Shown here: one piece after another, positions 1 to 7,620 of the stretch
Layout of the letters: each line of letters starts with the position of its first letter
How positions within the stretch are numbered: position 1 is the stretch's first letter
Assembly: GCA_016839385.1 (NCBI GenBank)
Contig: JAEOUK010000546.1
Span: 1-17,450, forward strand
Direction: 5' to 3'
DNA: 17,450 nt
Source of the DNA: Promethearchaeota archaeon
GTDB lineage: Archaea; Asgardarchaeota; Lokiarchaeia; Sigynarchaeales; MK-D1
Position numbers and translations under genes: made by a program
The notes under the pieces: generated by a model
What the model saw: only the letters and a program-made list of their open reading frames with translations
Databases searched by the model: none
What the model was told of the DNA's origin: nothing

Positions 1-104
1 AGTTTACTTAACACCTCTATAGATAATTGATTTTTAATTTGTGGGAAAAAGCATAACATTTAAACCGTAAACTCTCTATTTGTAGTATAGGTGATAAAAA
101 GTGA

Positions 105-302
105 GGAATTATCTTCTTTGTTAATCAAAATCCGAACCCATTACAGTCACCTATTGAATGTTCTGAATTCTTAAATTTTATCGATTCTCATGTAGTCGAT
201 GTTTTGTACCATGATTTCGGATTCACAAACCAAGAATTCAGTAAATTTTTTCTAACGCATCATATACAAAAATCCAAGGAGAATTTGAGAAATGGCAGAT
301 GA
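105..302 (+). other. Open frame upstream of and overlapping leuS; possible broken or non-AUG small gene
   Basis: A frame of about 65 codons is open from the stop at 102-104 to a TGA at 300-302. It overlaps the leuS start by 11 nt, as an operon partner would. It has no ATG or GTG, and its only TTG lies about halfway. A GGTGAT motif at 90-95, a good match to the archaeal 16S tail, sits 5 nt before a GTG at 101. That GTG opens a different frame that stops after seven codons, so a single frameshift near 120 could join the two. The peptide is not recognised (central part reads FTNQEFSKFF). It may be a frameshifted remnant, a small gene, or chance. The rest of 1-291 holds nothing else I can support. 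Confidence 0.2.
276..281 (+). promoter_or_regulatory. Shine-Dalgarno of leuS
   Basis: AAGGAG lies 10 nt before the ATG at 292 and supports that start. leuS is therefore one of the minority of genes here with a clear ribosome-binding site. Its mRNA probably has a leader, in contrast to the leaderless layout of several neighbours. Confidence 0.7.
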
Positions 303-3228
303 GTTCCTAGTCGAGCTACGAAAGATCGAAAAGAAATGGCAAAAGAAATGGAAAGATGAAGAAATCTTCATCGCAAAAATAGATGAAACAAAACCGAAAT
401 GGTTTATTACCGTTCCATACCCGTACGCTACTGGACCACTTCACATTGGTCACTGCCGAACCTATAATTTGGGAGATATCTTTTCCCGTTATAAGCGTCA
501 AAAGGGATTTAATATATTCTTCCCCATGGCATTTCACATAACGGGTACTCCAGTTTTAGCGGTTTCTGACAAGTTAAGCAAAAAAGAGAAGAAAACTTGG
601 GATTTATACACACAGTACGTTGGAATATATGAACCTGATGAAAAAAAAGTCGAACAAATCTTGAATTCATTTTCAGATCCGATGAAAGTTGCGATGTATT
701 TTTCCAGCAAATTAATTCAAGATTTTCAGAGAATGGGATTTTCCATTGATGATACTCATCAATTTACCACTGGGGATCTTGAATATAACCGATTTATTGA
801 ATGGCAATACAAGGTTCTGAATGAGAAGGGGTATATCACTAAAGGATCTTATCCAATCTTATGGTGTCCCAATGATAATAATGCAGTTGGAGAAGACGAT
901 ATTCAATCGGGTGACGAACAAAAAGTAGAAGTCCAAGAGTTTGTCGGAATTAAATACAAATTAAAAAAAGATACTTATTTAGTTGCAGCCACTTTACGTC
1001 CCGAGACAATTTTCGGGATAACTAACATATGGTTACACCCTGATCGATATTATTTTGAAATTAAAGTGGGAAAAGAAACGTGGATTGTCTCAAAAGAATC
1101 CGTAGAAAAGCTGAAACTCCAAAATCATGAAGTGGAAGAAATTCGTTCTTTCTTTGGTGAGGAATTAATAGGACAACCTGTGGAAGTACCAATCACAAAT
1201 ATAAAAGTACCAATTTATCCAGCAAGTTTTGTGGAGACGGATCATGCTACAGGAGTGGTTTATTCAGTCCCAGGTCACGCTCCATATGATTATGTTGCAT
1301 TAGAAGACTTAAAGAAGGACGAAAACACCATTGCTCAATACAAATTAGACAATGATGAATTGCAAGCATTAGATCCAATCTCTATTATCCAGAATAAAGA
1401 TTATGGACCATTACCAGCAGTAGAGATCTGCGAATCATTAGGTGTCGAAAGTCAGGATGATGCAGATAAATTAGAAGAAGCAACCCAAACTATCTACAAA
1501 ACGGAATTCTACACTGGGATCATGAAGGAAAATACCGGAGAATTGAAAGGAATGCGTGTTGAAGATGCAAAAAATCGTGCAGAACAATTATTAATAGATA
1601 ATGGACTAGCTATTCATTTCTATGAGCCTTCGGTAGAAGCACGTTGTCGTTGTGGGGAAGAAATCGAAGTTGCAGTCATTCCAGATCAGTATTTCCTAAA
1701 TTATGGAAATCCCGAGTGGAAAAAGAAAGCGTTTGATTTATTGAACAGTATGAGTATAATCCCTCCAAAGTTTCGACAAACATTTGAGAATGTCTTTGAT
1801 TGGCTGGATAAACGCCCTTGCGTTCGACGACGAGGAATTGGAACAGAATTTCCATTAGAAAAAGGGAAAGGATGGATAATCGAGTCGTTAAGTGATTCAG
1901 TGATCTATATGTCCTTCTATACAATTATTAAAAAAATTCGTCAACATGAGATCACGGAGAAGCAATTAATTCCTGAATTTTTCGACTATGTTTTCTTGCA
2001 TAAGGGAAAAATTTCGGAGGTAAGTGAGAAAACAAAGATTCCCGAGAATGTGATAAAAGAGCTAAGACAGGAATTTACCTATTGGTATCCAAACGATTTT
2101 CGACATACTGCAATCGCACATATTTCTAATCATCTATCATTTGCAATCTTCCATCATGCAGCGATATTTCCCAAGAAGTATTGGTTGAAAGCTTTCTCAT
2201 TAAACGACTTGCTGATTCGGGAGGGTAGTAAGATGGGAAAATCTAAAGGAAATGTAATACCTATGGCATATATTCCAGATCAGTATAGTGTAGATCTAAC
2301 TAGATTACATTTAGCAGCGGTAGCAGCAGCAGATTCCGTCGTAGATTGGAGAGATCGAGAGGTAGAGAACTCTAAGAAGAAATTACGGAAATTTTACGAA
2401 TACGGTCAATCTATCGCAAATGTGAAAAAGAAGGACTATAAATTCAGTTTTCGTTCCAAATTATTACTGTCCAGTTTGAAATTACATATGTATAAAGCTT
2501 TGAAAGCAATGGACGAATATAATGCTCGAGAGTTCATTCAGACTGGATTTTTCAATGTGATGAATGAGTTAGATCAGTTTGATAAAGAAATTACTGATAA
2601 AGATGAGAGAGATCAAGTAATCCGCAGCATTTTTGAAGACCTTGTGATAATATTAACTCCCGTAATTCCTCATATCTGTGAAGAAATTTACGATAAGTTA
2701 GGGATGCGCAAGAGTAAGAGCGATTTTTGTTCAGATACCCTAATTCCAAAAATCAAACTGACTGAAAAAGACCGAATATATGCCAAACAAGCGAAATTTC
2801 TATCTCAATTAATCGATGACATTGATCAAATCGTTAATTTAATCAAACACGAGCCGAATGCAATTCATATCTATATCAACGAACCGTGGAAAAATACTAT
2901 CTACCAACTTGCTCAAGATATATTCGAAAAGGAAGCAATTAATATCGGTACCTTCATGGAAGCTTCGAAAAAAATCCCTGAATTACAGAAATATATGAAA
3001 TTTATTCCTCAAGAGGTCAAGTTTATGCAAAAGAGTCCATCAAGTTTCCGAATAGAGATGTTATCTCCAAAGAATCAATTAGGAGCAATTAGTGGGTATA
3101 TGACCATCTTAGAGAAAAGATATAATACCAAAATCACGGTATCGATTGCAGATCAACAAGATGTATATGATCCATCTAACAAGAGATTCAAAGCACGCCC
3201 AATGAAACCCGCTATATACATCGAATAA
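292..3228 (+). CDS. leuS: Leucyl-tRNA synthetase, archaeal/eukaryotic type
   Basis: Charges tRNA-Leu with leucine at the expense of ATP in the cytoplasm (class Ia synthetase). The HIGH motif is at residues 51-54 and the second ATP-binding motif reads KMGKS at 647-651, a variant of KMSKS with Gly for the first Ser. The CP1 editing domain lies between them. Its Thr-rich strand starts at T234 (TLRPETIFG) and the conserved editing Asp is D333 in HAPYD, matching the known archaeal arrangement where this Asp clears mischarged amino acids. At 978 aa it has the archaeal length. The C-terminal tail ends in IYIE, in the region that in archaeal enzymes contacts the long variable arm of tRNA-Leu. It starts at ATG 292 behind a good Shine-Dalgarno and is followed by a T-run terminator. 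No truncation or frameshift seen. Confidence 0.97.
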   Translation: MADEFLVELRKIEKKWQKKWKDEEIFIAKIDETKPKWFITVPYPYATGPLHIGHCRTYNLGDIFSRYKRQKGFNIFFPMAFHITGTPVLAVSDKLSKKEKKTWDLYTQYVGIYEPDEKKVEQILNSFSDPMKVAMYFSSKLIQDFQRMGFSIDDTHQFTTGDLEYNRFIEWQYKVLNEKGYITKGSYPILWCPNDNNAVGEDDIQSGDEQKVEVQEFVGIKYKLKKDTYLVAATLRPETIFGITNIWLHPDRYYFEIKVGKETWIVSKESVEKLKLQNHEVEEIRSFFGEELIGQPVEVPITNIKVPIYPASFVETDHATGVVYSVPGHAPYDYVALEDLKKDENTIAQYKLDNDELQALDPISIIQNKDYGPLPAVEICESLGVESQDDADKLEEATQTIYKTEFYTGIMKENTGELKGMRVEDAKNRAEQLLIDNGLAIHFYEPSVEARCRCGEEIEVAVIPDQYFLNYGNPEWKKKAFDLLNSMSIIPPKFRQTFENVFDWLDKRPCVRRRGIGTEFPLEKGKGWIIESLSDSVIYMSFYTIIKKIRQHEITEKQLIPEFFDYVFLHKGKISEVSEKTKIPENVIKELRQEFTYWYPNDFRHTAIAHISNHLSFAIFHHAAIFPKKYWLKAFSLNDLLIREGSKMGKSKGNVIPMAYIPDQYSVDLTRLHLAAVAAADSVVDWRDREVENSKKKLRKFYEYGQSIANVKKKDYKFSFRSKLLLSSLKLHMYKALKAMDEYNAREFIQTGFFNVMNELDQFDKEITDKDERDQVIRSIFEDLVIILTPVIPHICEEIYDKLGMRKSKSDFCSDTLIPKIKLTEKDRIYAKQAKFLSQLIDDIDQIVNLIKHEPNAIHIYINEPWKNTIYQLAQDIFEKEAINIGTFMEASKKIPELQKYMKFIPQEVKFMQKSPSSFRIEMLSPKNQLGAISGYMTILEKRYNTKITVSIADQQDVYDPSNKRFKARPMKPAIYIE

Positions 3229-3234
3229 TCTCAA

Positions 3235-3244
3235 TTTTTTTTTT
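3235..3244 (+). terminator. Oligo-T terminator after leuS
   Basis: Ten T residues begin 7 nt after the leuS stop codon and are followed by a further T-rich stretch to about 3257. No hairpin precedes them, which fits archaeal oligo-T termination. Confidence 0.6.
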
Positions 3245-3271
3245 ACCTTTCATTTTTATGGTTTCAAAGAC

Positions 3272-3281
3272 TTTTAATTAT
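3272..3281 (+). promoter_or_regulatory. TATA-like box for the 3302 gene
   Basis: TTTTAATTAT is centred about 26 nt before the ATG at 3302 and no Shine-Dalgarno is present, so the mRNA is likely leaderless. Based on position and composition only, in AT-rich DNA. Confidence 0.4.
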
Positions 3282-3301
3282 TAATTAGTCAAATAACTAT
3301 C

Positions 3302-3694
3302 ATGAAAATCCACAAATCAAATCGAAAAATTGCTCGAGTGTTCTCTTGGATTGCTCGAAGTATTGGATTATTAATAATAGCTGTTATCACTTTTATCGCA
3401 ATTGGGAATCTTTTCGGAGAAGAAGATCCTAATGCTATAGGTGATCCTGATCCTGCACAAATGTATCCCACTTTGATTGTTATTTCAATATGGATTATAT
3501 TTTTCATTGTAGGATGGTTTGACGAATATGTTGGATCAATTGGAACAATTTTTTGGCCATTTATGTGGGGATATGTAATATATATGACCGCTGGAACGAA
3601 TAAATTCATTGCAGCGACTTTAATTCCAACTCCACTACTTATTACGGGATTATGTTTTCTTATTGCTTATGTTATCGATAAACAGAAAAAATAA
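3302..3694 (+). CDS. Small four-helix membrane protein, unknown function
   Basis: A protein of 130 aa with a basic N-terminus (MKIHKSNRK) and four hydrophobic segments at about residues 13-35, 56-72, 77-96 and 102-124. An acidic, Pro-rich loop (about 39-54, containing GDPDPAQM) lies between the first two. The even helix number predicts both ends on the same side. The positive N-terminus and the C-terminal DKQKK suggest both are cytoplasmic, with the acidic loop outside. No catalytic motif is visible. Similar small integral membrane proteins carrying only DUF names are common in archaea, but I cannot assign a family. It has its own TATA-like box, no ribosome-binding site, and ends 8 bp from the convergent DUF166 gene. 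Confidence 0.75.
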   Translation: MKIHKSNRKIARVFSWIARSIGLLIIAVITFIAIGNLFGEEDPNAIGDPDPAQMYPTLIVISIWIIFFIVGWFDEYVGSIGTIFWPFMWGYVIYMTAGTNKFIAATLIPTPLLITGLCFLIAYVIDKQKK

Positions 3695-3702
3695 ATTCAA
3701 AA

Positions 3703-4566
3703 TCAGTGTTCTAGATTTTTTAGGATTTTTGAACGCAAGATCTCCAATTCTTTTTTAAGAGTCTGAATTTGTTTGGATTTGTTTTCAGAATGGTTATTCA
3801 CATTCATTATTGCAGAATAAATAGCTTCTCGATGAATATATCCAGCGATATGTAAAGTTGTATCCCCAAGAACTGCATCCTCCTTCATGCTAGCATTACA
3901 CGGATAAGCGTGATGTGCTTTTGATATTATTTCTTTTAATTTCTTATTCACACGAGTTTTATTGCGAACTATTTCTCGGCAAATATAGAATGTATTTCCA
4001 CAAGGTGCAGTTTTTTTTAGTGTACTTTCTACAATCGTATTTTTTTCAATTTGAAATTCCATTTTAGGATACCCAATTTGGAAAAATTCAATAAAATCAT
4101 TGAGCACATTGTATTTTGGATTTTGGGTCATTGCACAAAACGGTCGTGGAAAGCAATATTCAATCCCATAGGATTCGAATTCTTCACTAACTTGCAGTTC
4201 CAATCCTTTAGGAACGATCTCTCCGATTTCAACAGGTACAATAACCAATCTTACACCATTTGAATGAGCAAATTCAGGAATACAAGTTAATATATCACTA
4301 TGCAGATTAAGTGCAATTATCACATTACATTCTGGAATTACTTTGGGTAAGAAATCATCGGGTTCTTCTATCATTGTAGGTAATTCATTATCAAACTGAT
4401 AAACTCCTACAATATTTTGTGAAAAAGGTCCATAATCTTCCCTACAATCATCACAGTAATGCTCCCCGCAAGAAACACAGAACTTTTTTGCGCATAGCAA
4501 GTTCTCTATAAACCTTTCATCTTTTTGCATCGAATACATGAAGAAGATCTTGAATGGATCACTCAT
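3703..4566 (-). CDS. DUF166 family protein
   Basis: A cytoplasmic protein of 287 aa that I place in DUF166 from several conserved blocks: NLHSDIL at 87-93, IVPVE at 109-113, FPRPFC at 139-144, APCGNTFY at 187-194, and AHHAYPCNASM at 217-227 followed by LGDTTLHIAGYI. DUF166 is found mainly in methanogens and related archaea. Some database entries call it a probable thymidylate synthase, but no ThyA or ThyX motif is visible, so that name should not be carried over. Four Cys (C30, C33, C38, C41) form a C-x2-C-x4-C-x2-C cluster near the N-terminus, and C144, C189, C196 and C223 lie in conserved blocks. This suggests metal or Fe-S binding (inference). The last 40 residues are a charged helix. A TATA-like box 26 nt upstream and no Shine-Dalgarno suggest a leaderless mRNA. 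Confidence 0.8.
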   Translation of the reverse strand: MSDPFKIFFMYSMQKDERFIENLLCAKKFCVSCGEHYCDDCREDYGPFSQNIVGVYQFDNELPTMIEEPDDFLPKVIPECNVIIALNLHSDILTCIPEFAHSNGVRLVIVPVEIGEIVPKGLELQVSEEFESYGIEYCFPRPFCAMTQNPKYNVLNDFIEFFQIGYPKMEFQIEKNTIVESTLKKTAPCGNTFYICREIVRNKTRVNKKLKEIISKAHHAYPCNASMKEDAVLGDTTLHIAGYIHREAIYSAIMNVNNHSENKSKQIQTLKKELEILRSKILKNLEH

Positions 4567-4587
4567 CTGGTATCATCTGGATAATTG

Positions 4588-4603
4588 TATAAATTTTAAA
4601 TTA
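4588..4603 (-). promoter_or_regulatory. TATA-like box for the DUF166 gene
   Basis: On the minus strand the sequence reads TAATTTAAAATTTATA, centred near 4594, about 27 nt before the ATG at 4566. The spacing fits a leaderless transcript. Confidence 0.4.
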
Positions 4604-4685
4604 ACATTACAAAAACTAATAGCATTAGTATTCTTTAGTTATCATAGAGCTTATTTTAGTTTCACTATATCTAAGTTCGAGGGTT

Positions 4686-4691
4686 AGGAGG
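4686..4691 (+). promoter_or_regulatory. Shine-Dalgarno of the 4702 gene
   Basis: AGGAGG lies 10 nt before the ATG at 4702. A second in-frame ATG at 4708 is possible, but the first has the same spacing as in leuS and is preferred. Confidence 0.65.
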
Positions 4692-4701
4692 ATTTGACGC
4701 G

Positions 4702-5322
4702 ATGACTATGAGCCACACACCAGATTTCGATTTAACAACTTTGTTGCGGCAAGCAGTATATCAGCAGTTATTTCTTTCTAAAGATAAAATAATGGGTAGA
4801 ATGCCCCAAAACGTAATGCAATTCAAAGATGTTGGGCTATTACTTAACAGATTCATAGAGCGAATATATGAAAATGTAGATCTGCTTAATCCTGAGCATT
4901 TAGATACCTTTTTCGAGTTCTTTGAAGAAAAGTTTAAGATGGATTTTACACATGTTAGGGAACAGATTAGGCGTAACTTCAAAGGAATGGGAGAATTAAA
5001 TGGACAGGCTCTTATGGTAATTTATATGGTACTGACGAAACTTTTGGAAAGTACTAGAGAACAGGCATACAAAAAATATGGATTAACTCGTATCCAAAGA
5101 GAATATGAGAAAAGATCAAACCAGGAATTTCACGGAGTGCGAGAAGATTTTCAATTGTTAGCCCAAACAAGTGATAAAAGTATATCTTTATTGTACAACT
5201 TATGCTTTATTCGTTTACTCGCTGAAACTTTTGATGATACAAAATTGATCCTGATAAATGCTAAACGTCAAATTACTTTAAAAATCAACGATGTTGTTGA
5301 TAAAATGCTAAAAATATCTTAA
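4702..5322 (+). CDS. Unrecognised helical protein
   Basis: A soluble protein of 206 aa that I cannot assign to a family. It looks nearly all alpha-helical: charged and hydrophobic residues alternate, there are few Gly or Pro, and no transmembrane segment or signal peptide is seen. The middle (about residues 80-125) contains FTHVREQIRRNF and a hydrophobic stretch around ALMVIYMVLTKLL, too short and broken by charges to be a confident membrane helix. No Cys cluster, nucleotide-binding loop or helix-turn-helix is evident. It has a strong Shine-Dalgarno and diverges from the DUF166 gene across 135 bp, so the two promoters may share control. Its 3' end is 13 bp from the convergent methyltransferase gene. 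A scaffold or regulatory role is possible but only a guess. Confidence 0.8.
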   Translation: MTMSHTPDFDLTTLLRQAVYQQLFLSKDKIMGRMPQNVMQFKDVGLLLNRFIERIYENVDLLNPEHLDTFFEFFEEKFKMDFTHVREQIRRNFKGMGELNGQALMVIYMVLTKLLESTREQAYKKYGLTRIQREYEKRSNQEFHGVREDFQLLAQTSDKSISLLYNLCFIRLLAETFDDTKLILINAKRQITLKINDVVDKMLKIS

Positions 5323-5335
5323 TTTTCTACTCAGG

Positions 5336-6253
5336 TTAATTTTTCTTTTGTATTTTTTTTCTAACAGCGGGATATTTAGTAGCTAGCTCTTCCAGACTGG
5401 GTAATGACTCTCCATATGGAGTATAACTACTACCAATCTCAACCTTTCTCAAATTATTATCAATAATTTCTCTAAGATTTGGATTAATTTCAAATCCAAA
5501 ATAATGTCGATAATTTGCTTTGGAACAAACAGCAGTTGTTCCATTGCCCATAAAAGGATCAAATACAACATCGCCAGGTTTGGTTGAGAAATGAATGCAT
5601 CTTGAAACGACCTTTTCTGGTAATTTTGTGTTATTTTTTACTTGGCCTGGTTTGTAATTCCTTGGAATGATCCAAACATCTTCTGGATAATGTTCGATCT
5701 TGTTGAAGAAATATTTTTTCTTATTTTTTACACAAAATAGAACGTGATAATGGCTAGTTACGAATTTTCTTCTTGTGAACACGCCAAATTGGTATTTCCA
5801 GACAATATGATTAACTAATTCCAATTCTGATTCTGATATTGCGATTAATACTTCTTTTAAATGAGTCCATCCTGAAAATATATAAACTGAAGCAGTTTCT
5901 TTCAAAATTCGTGGTAACTCTTGAATCCATTGTTGGGTGAACTCCAAATAATCCATTGTTGAAACTTCTTCATATCCTTGCGGGAGATATTCATCATCTC
6001 GATTATACATGGTTTCCTTGTTGCTAAAATCAATCCCAAAAGGAGGATCTGCAATAACCAAATCAACAGATTCTGGAGGAAGACTTTTTATTCCTGCAAT
6101 ACATTCTCTAAACTCAATAGAATCTAATGGTATTTCCGATTTTATCCCTTTAAACATTTTTTCTGCTCGAGCTTTTGACCAATCAAAATCAGGTTTAAAA
6201 TTCATGGCTGCAATTCCTGGAATGTACGGATTTTTACGTTTTTTAGCAGGCAT
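5336..6253 (-). CDS. Solitary DNA methyltransferase, beta class (N6-adenine or N4-cytosine)
   Basis: Transfers a methyl group from S-adenosylmethionine to an exocyclic amino group of adenine or cytosine in DNA. The catalytic motif IV is DPPF at residues 69-72. The SAM-binding motif I is DPFMGNGTT at 232-240, C-terminal to motif IV, which is the beta-class order and fits the N6_N4_Mtase family. GFEIN at 253-257 is the usual acidic SAM-contact strand. DPPF is more often seen in adenine enzymes, but the base cannot be settled from this. Length 305 aa is complete for the class. The N-terminal 30 residues are basic (MPAKKRKNPY). No restriction endonuclease or specificity subunit is adjacent, so it looks like an orphan enzyme. 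No Shine-Dalgarno; a TATA-like box lies 26-40 nt upstream. Confidence 0.92.
   Translation of the reverse strand: MPAKKRKNPYIPGIAAMNFKPDFDWSKARAEKMFKGIKSEIPLDSIEFRECIAGIKSLPPESVDLVIADPPFGIDFSNKETMYNRDDEYLPQGYEEVSTMDYLEFTQQWIQELPRILKETASVYIFSGWTHLKEVLIAISESELELVNHIVWKYQFGVFTRRKFVTSHYHVLFCVKNKKKYFFNKIEHYPEDVWIIPRNYKPGQVKNNTKLPEKVVSRCIHFSTKPGDVVFDPFMGNGTTAVCSKANYRHYFGFEINPNLREIIDNNLRKVEIGSSYTPYGESLPSLEELATKYPAVRKKIQKKN
5340..5360 (+). terminator. T-runs acting for the 4702 gene, inside the convergent gene
   Basis: Runs of five, four and eight T lie 18-38 nt after the stop of the 4702 gene. On the opposite strand the same bases encode the Lys-rich end of the methyltransferase (KKIQKKN). They probably terminate plus-strand transcription while being coding on the minus strand. 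Confidence 0.4.
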
Positions 6254-6278
6254 GAATTTTCACACAAGAAACTGTCTG

Positions 6279-6293
6279 TATATTCAATTTTAA
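6279..6293 (-). promoter_or_regulatory. TATA-like box for the methyltransferase gene
   Basis: On the minus strand TTAAAATTGAATATA ends about 26 nt before the ATG at 6253. No ribosome-binding site is seen, consistent with a leaderless or short-leader mRNA. The wider 196-bp gap (6254-6449) between two divergent genes holds nothing else I can support. Confidence 0.35.
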
Positions 6294-6417
6294 TTCGGTA
6301 GTAATATTAAAGATAATCTAGTAATGTTCCTTTATTTTGGAAATAACCTTGAATTTCCTATGTAATTGGATTATTAATTGTTCATTCAGAATAGGAACCC
6401 TAGTCAGATTGTATAGG

Positions 6418-6426
6418 TTTATTATA
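6418..6426 (+). promoter_or_regulatory. TATA-like box deciding the start of the 6450 gene
   Basis: TTTATTATA is centred 28 nt before the ATG at 6450. This spacing favours 6450 as the start of a leaderless mRNA over the in-frame TTG at 6432, which would lie upstream of the predicted transcript start. Confidence 0.45.
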
Positions 6427-6449
6427 GATTATTGACAATCATTTTTCTA

Positions 6450-7616
6450 ATGGAAATTTCATCTGAAGTAGCGAATCGTTTCATTTTAGAAAAATCTCAC
6501 TTAACAGAATATACGAAAACCAAAAATATAGTTCAAATCATGGAAGATTTATTAGGCTTACATGCCACAAACAACACAACTCCCTATATCTCTTTATTTT
6601 GCCGTGGAGTAGACATTCCTGTTAAAAAATTACACGAAATATTATATGAAAGCAAAAATATGGCAAAAATTCGTTGCATACGAGGAACAGTGTTCTTTCA
6701 ATATCAATCCTTAATCCCAGCAATGCATGCTGCAACTTTGGAACTTAGAATTAAACAAACAGAGAAGAGATTAGAATATTACAAAATTAGTAAGTCAGTA
6801 ATCGTAGATGTTCAGAAAAAAATTCAGAATTTATTAAAAAATAATCCTTTAACAACAAAGGAAATCCGCAAAGAACTTCAAATCGATGTTGATTTATCAT
6901 CAGTTTTATTCTATCTTTCCGATATTGGAATTATCGTACGAAGTAAACCTAAGAAAAATTGGATGGATAGGATGCATACCTATGAATTGTTTGAAGAAGC
7001 AGTTCCATCCGTTCAACTAAAATCAATATCTACAGATGACGCGATTCAGCAAATAATTTTTCAATATATTGCGAAATATGGTCCAATTTGTGAAGAAGAT
7101 ATTGTGTGGTGGACAGGGTTCAATAAAACAATAATTCGAGATGTATTATCAAAATTTGAAGATAAAATAAGCATTGTTGGCATTTCTCCATTCAATAAAG
7201 ATTTCTATATTTTGAAAACTGAACTGGATATTCTTACTGGATTGAATCCACTGCACGAATCAGTGATCTCCATATTGCCATGCTTGGATCCATATATCAT
7301 GGGATACAAATTTCGAGATAGATATATAAGAGATTATGGAACAGAGTATATTTTTGATCGTTCAGGAAATGCAACAAACGTAATTACAGTCAATGGCGTA
7401 ATCAACGGAATATGGGATTGGGAAATTAAAAGCTCTAAAATTAAATACTTCATATTTGGAGAGTTAACAAAAAACCAACGGAACCTTGTGCAATCAGAAT
7501 TACATAAATTGGGGAATTTCCTATTCGAAAAAGTTTATGATATTATCGAAAAAAAGGAAATGGAACCATTGACGAATCGGACAGCAGGGTGGGTTCTAAA
7601 ACCGCTTCGAGATTAG
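6450..7616 (+). CDS. Winged-helix protein of the HTH_42 (YcaQ/AlkZ) superfamily
   Basis: A protein of 388 aa matching the HTH_42 family, which includes the DNA glycosylases AlkZ and AlkX/YcaQ that act on bulky or crosslinked alkylated bases. Family features seen are LLGLHATNNTTPYISL near residues 35-50, RCIRGTVF around 76-83, a middle winged-helix stretch with GPICEEDIVWWTGF around 210-223, and the late block LPCLDPYIMGYKFRDR around 277-292. Catalytic members carry a Q-x-Q or Q-x-D/E motif in the first block; here the corresponding residues appear to be H38-A39-T40. The protein may therefore bind DNA without glycosylase activity, or use a different motif. Start chosen at ATG 6450 (see the TATA entry); an in-frame TTG at 6432 would add six residues. 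Its end is 4 bp from the convergent threonine aldolase gene. Confidence 0.85.
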   Translation: MEISSEVANRFILEKSHLTEYTKTKNIVQIMEDLLGLHATNNTTPYISLFCRGVDIPVKKLHEILYESKNMAKIRCIRGTVFFQYQSLIPAMHAATLELRIKQTEKRLEYYKISKSVIVDVQKKIQNLLKNNPLTTKEIRKELQIDVDLSSVLFYLSDIGIIVRSKPKKNWMDRMHTYELFEEAVPSVQLKSISTDDAIQQIIFQYIAKYGPICEEDIVWWTGFNKTIIRDVLSKFEDKISIVGISPFNKDFYILKTELDILTGLNPLHESVISILPCLDPYIMGYKFRDRYIRDYGTEYIFDRSGNATNVITVNGVINGIWDWEIKSSKIKYFIFGELTKNQRNLVQSELHKLGNFLFEKVYDIIEKKEMEPLTNRTAGWVLKPLRD

Positions 7617-7620
7617 AAGA

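Noticed and set aside
1..59. Minus-strand frame open from an ATG at 59 to the left edge (19 codons)
   Set aside because: Too short to judge, no Shine-Dalgarno, and the peptide shows no family features. It could be the start of a neighbouring gene but cannot be supported.
101..124. Seven-codon GTG leader peptide with two Leu codons before leuS
   Set aside because: Attenuation by leader peptides is not established in archaea, no alternative hairpins were seen, and the longer overlapping frame offers another explanation.
3289..3609. Minus-strand frame opposite the small membrane protein
   Set aside because: The plus-strand gene has a TATA-like box, a sensible start and regular membrane helices; the opposite frame is Ile/Pro-rich noise.
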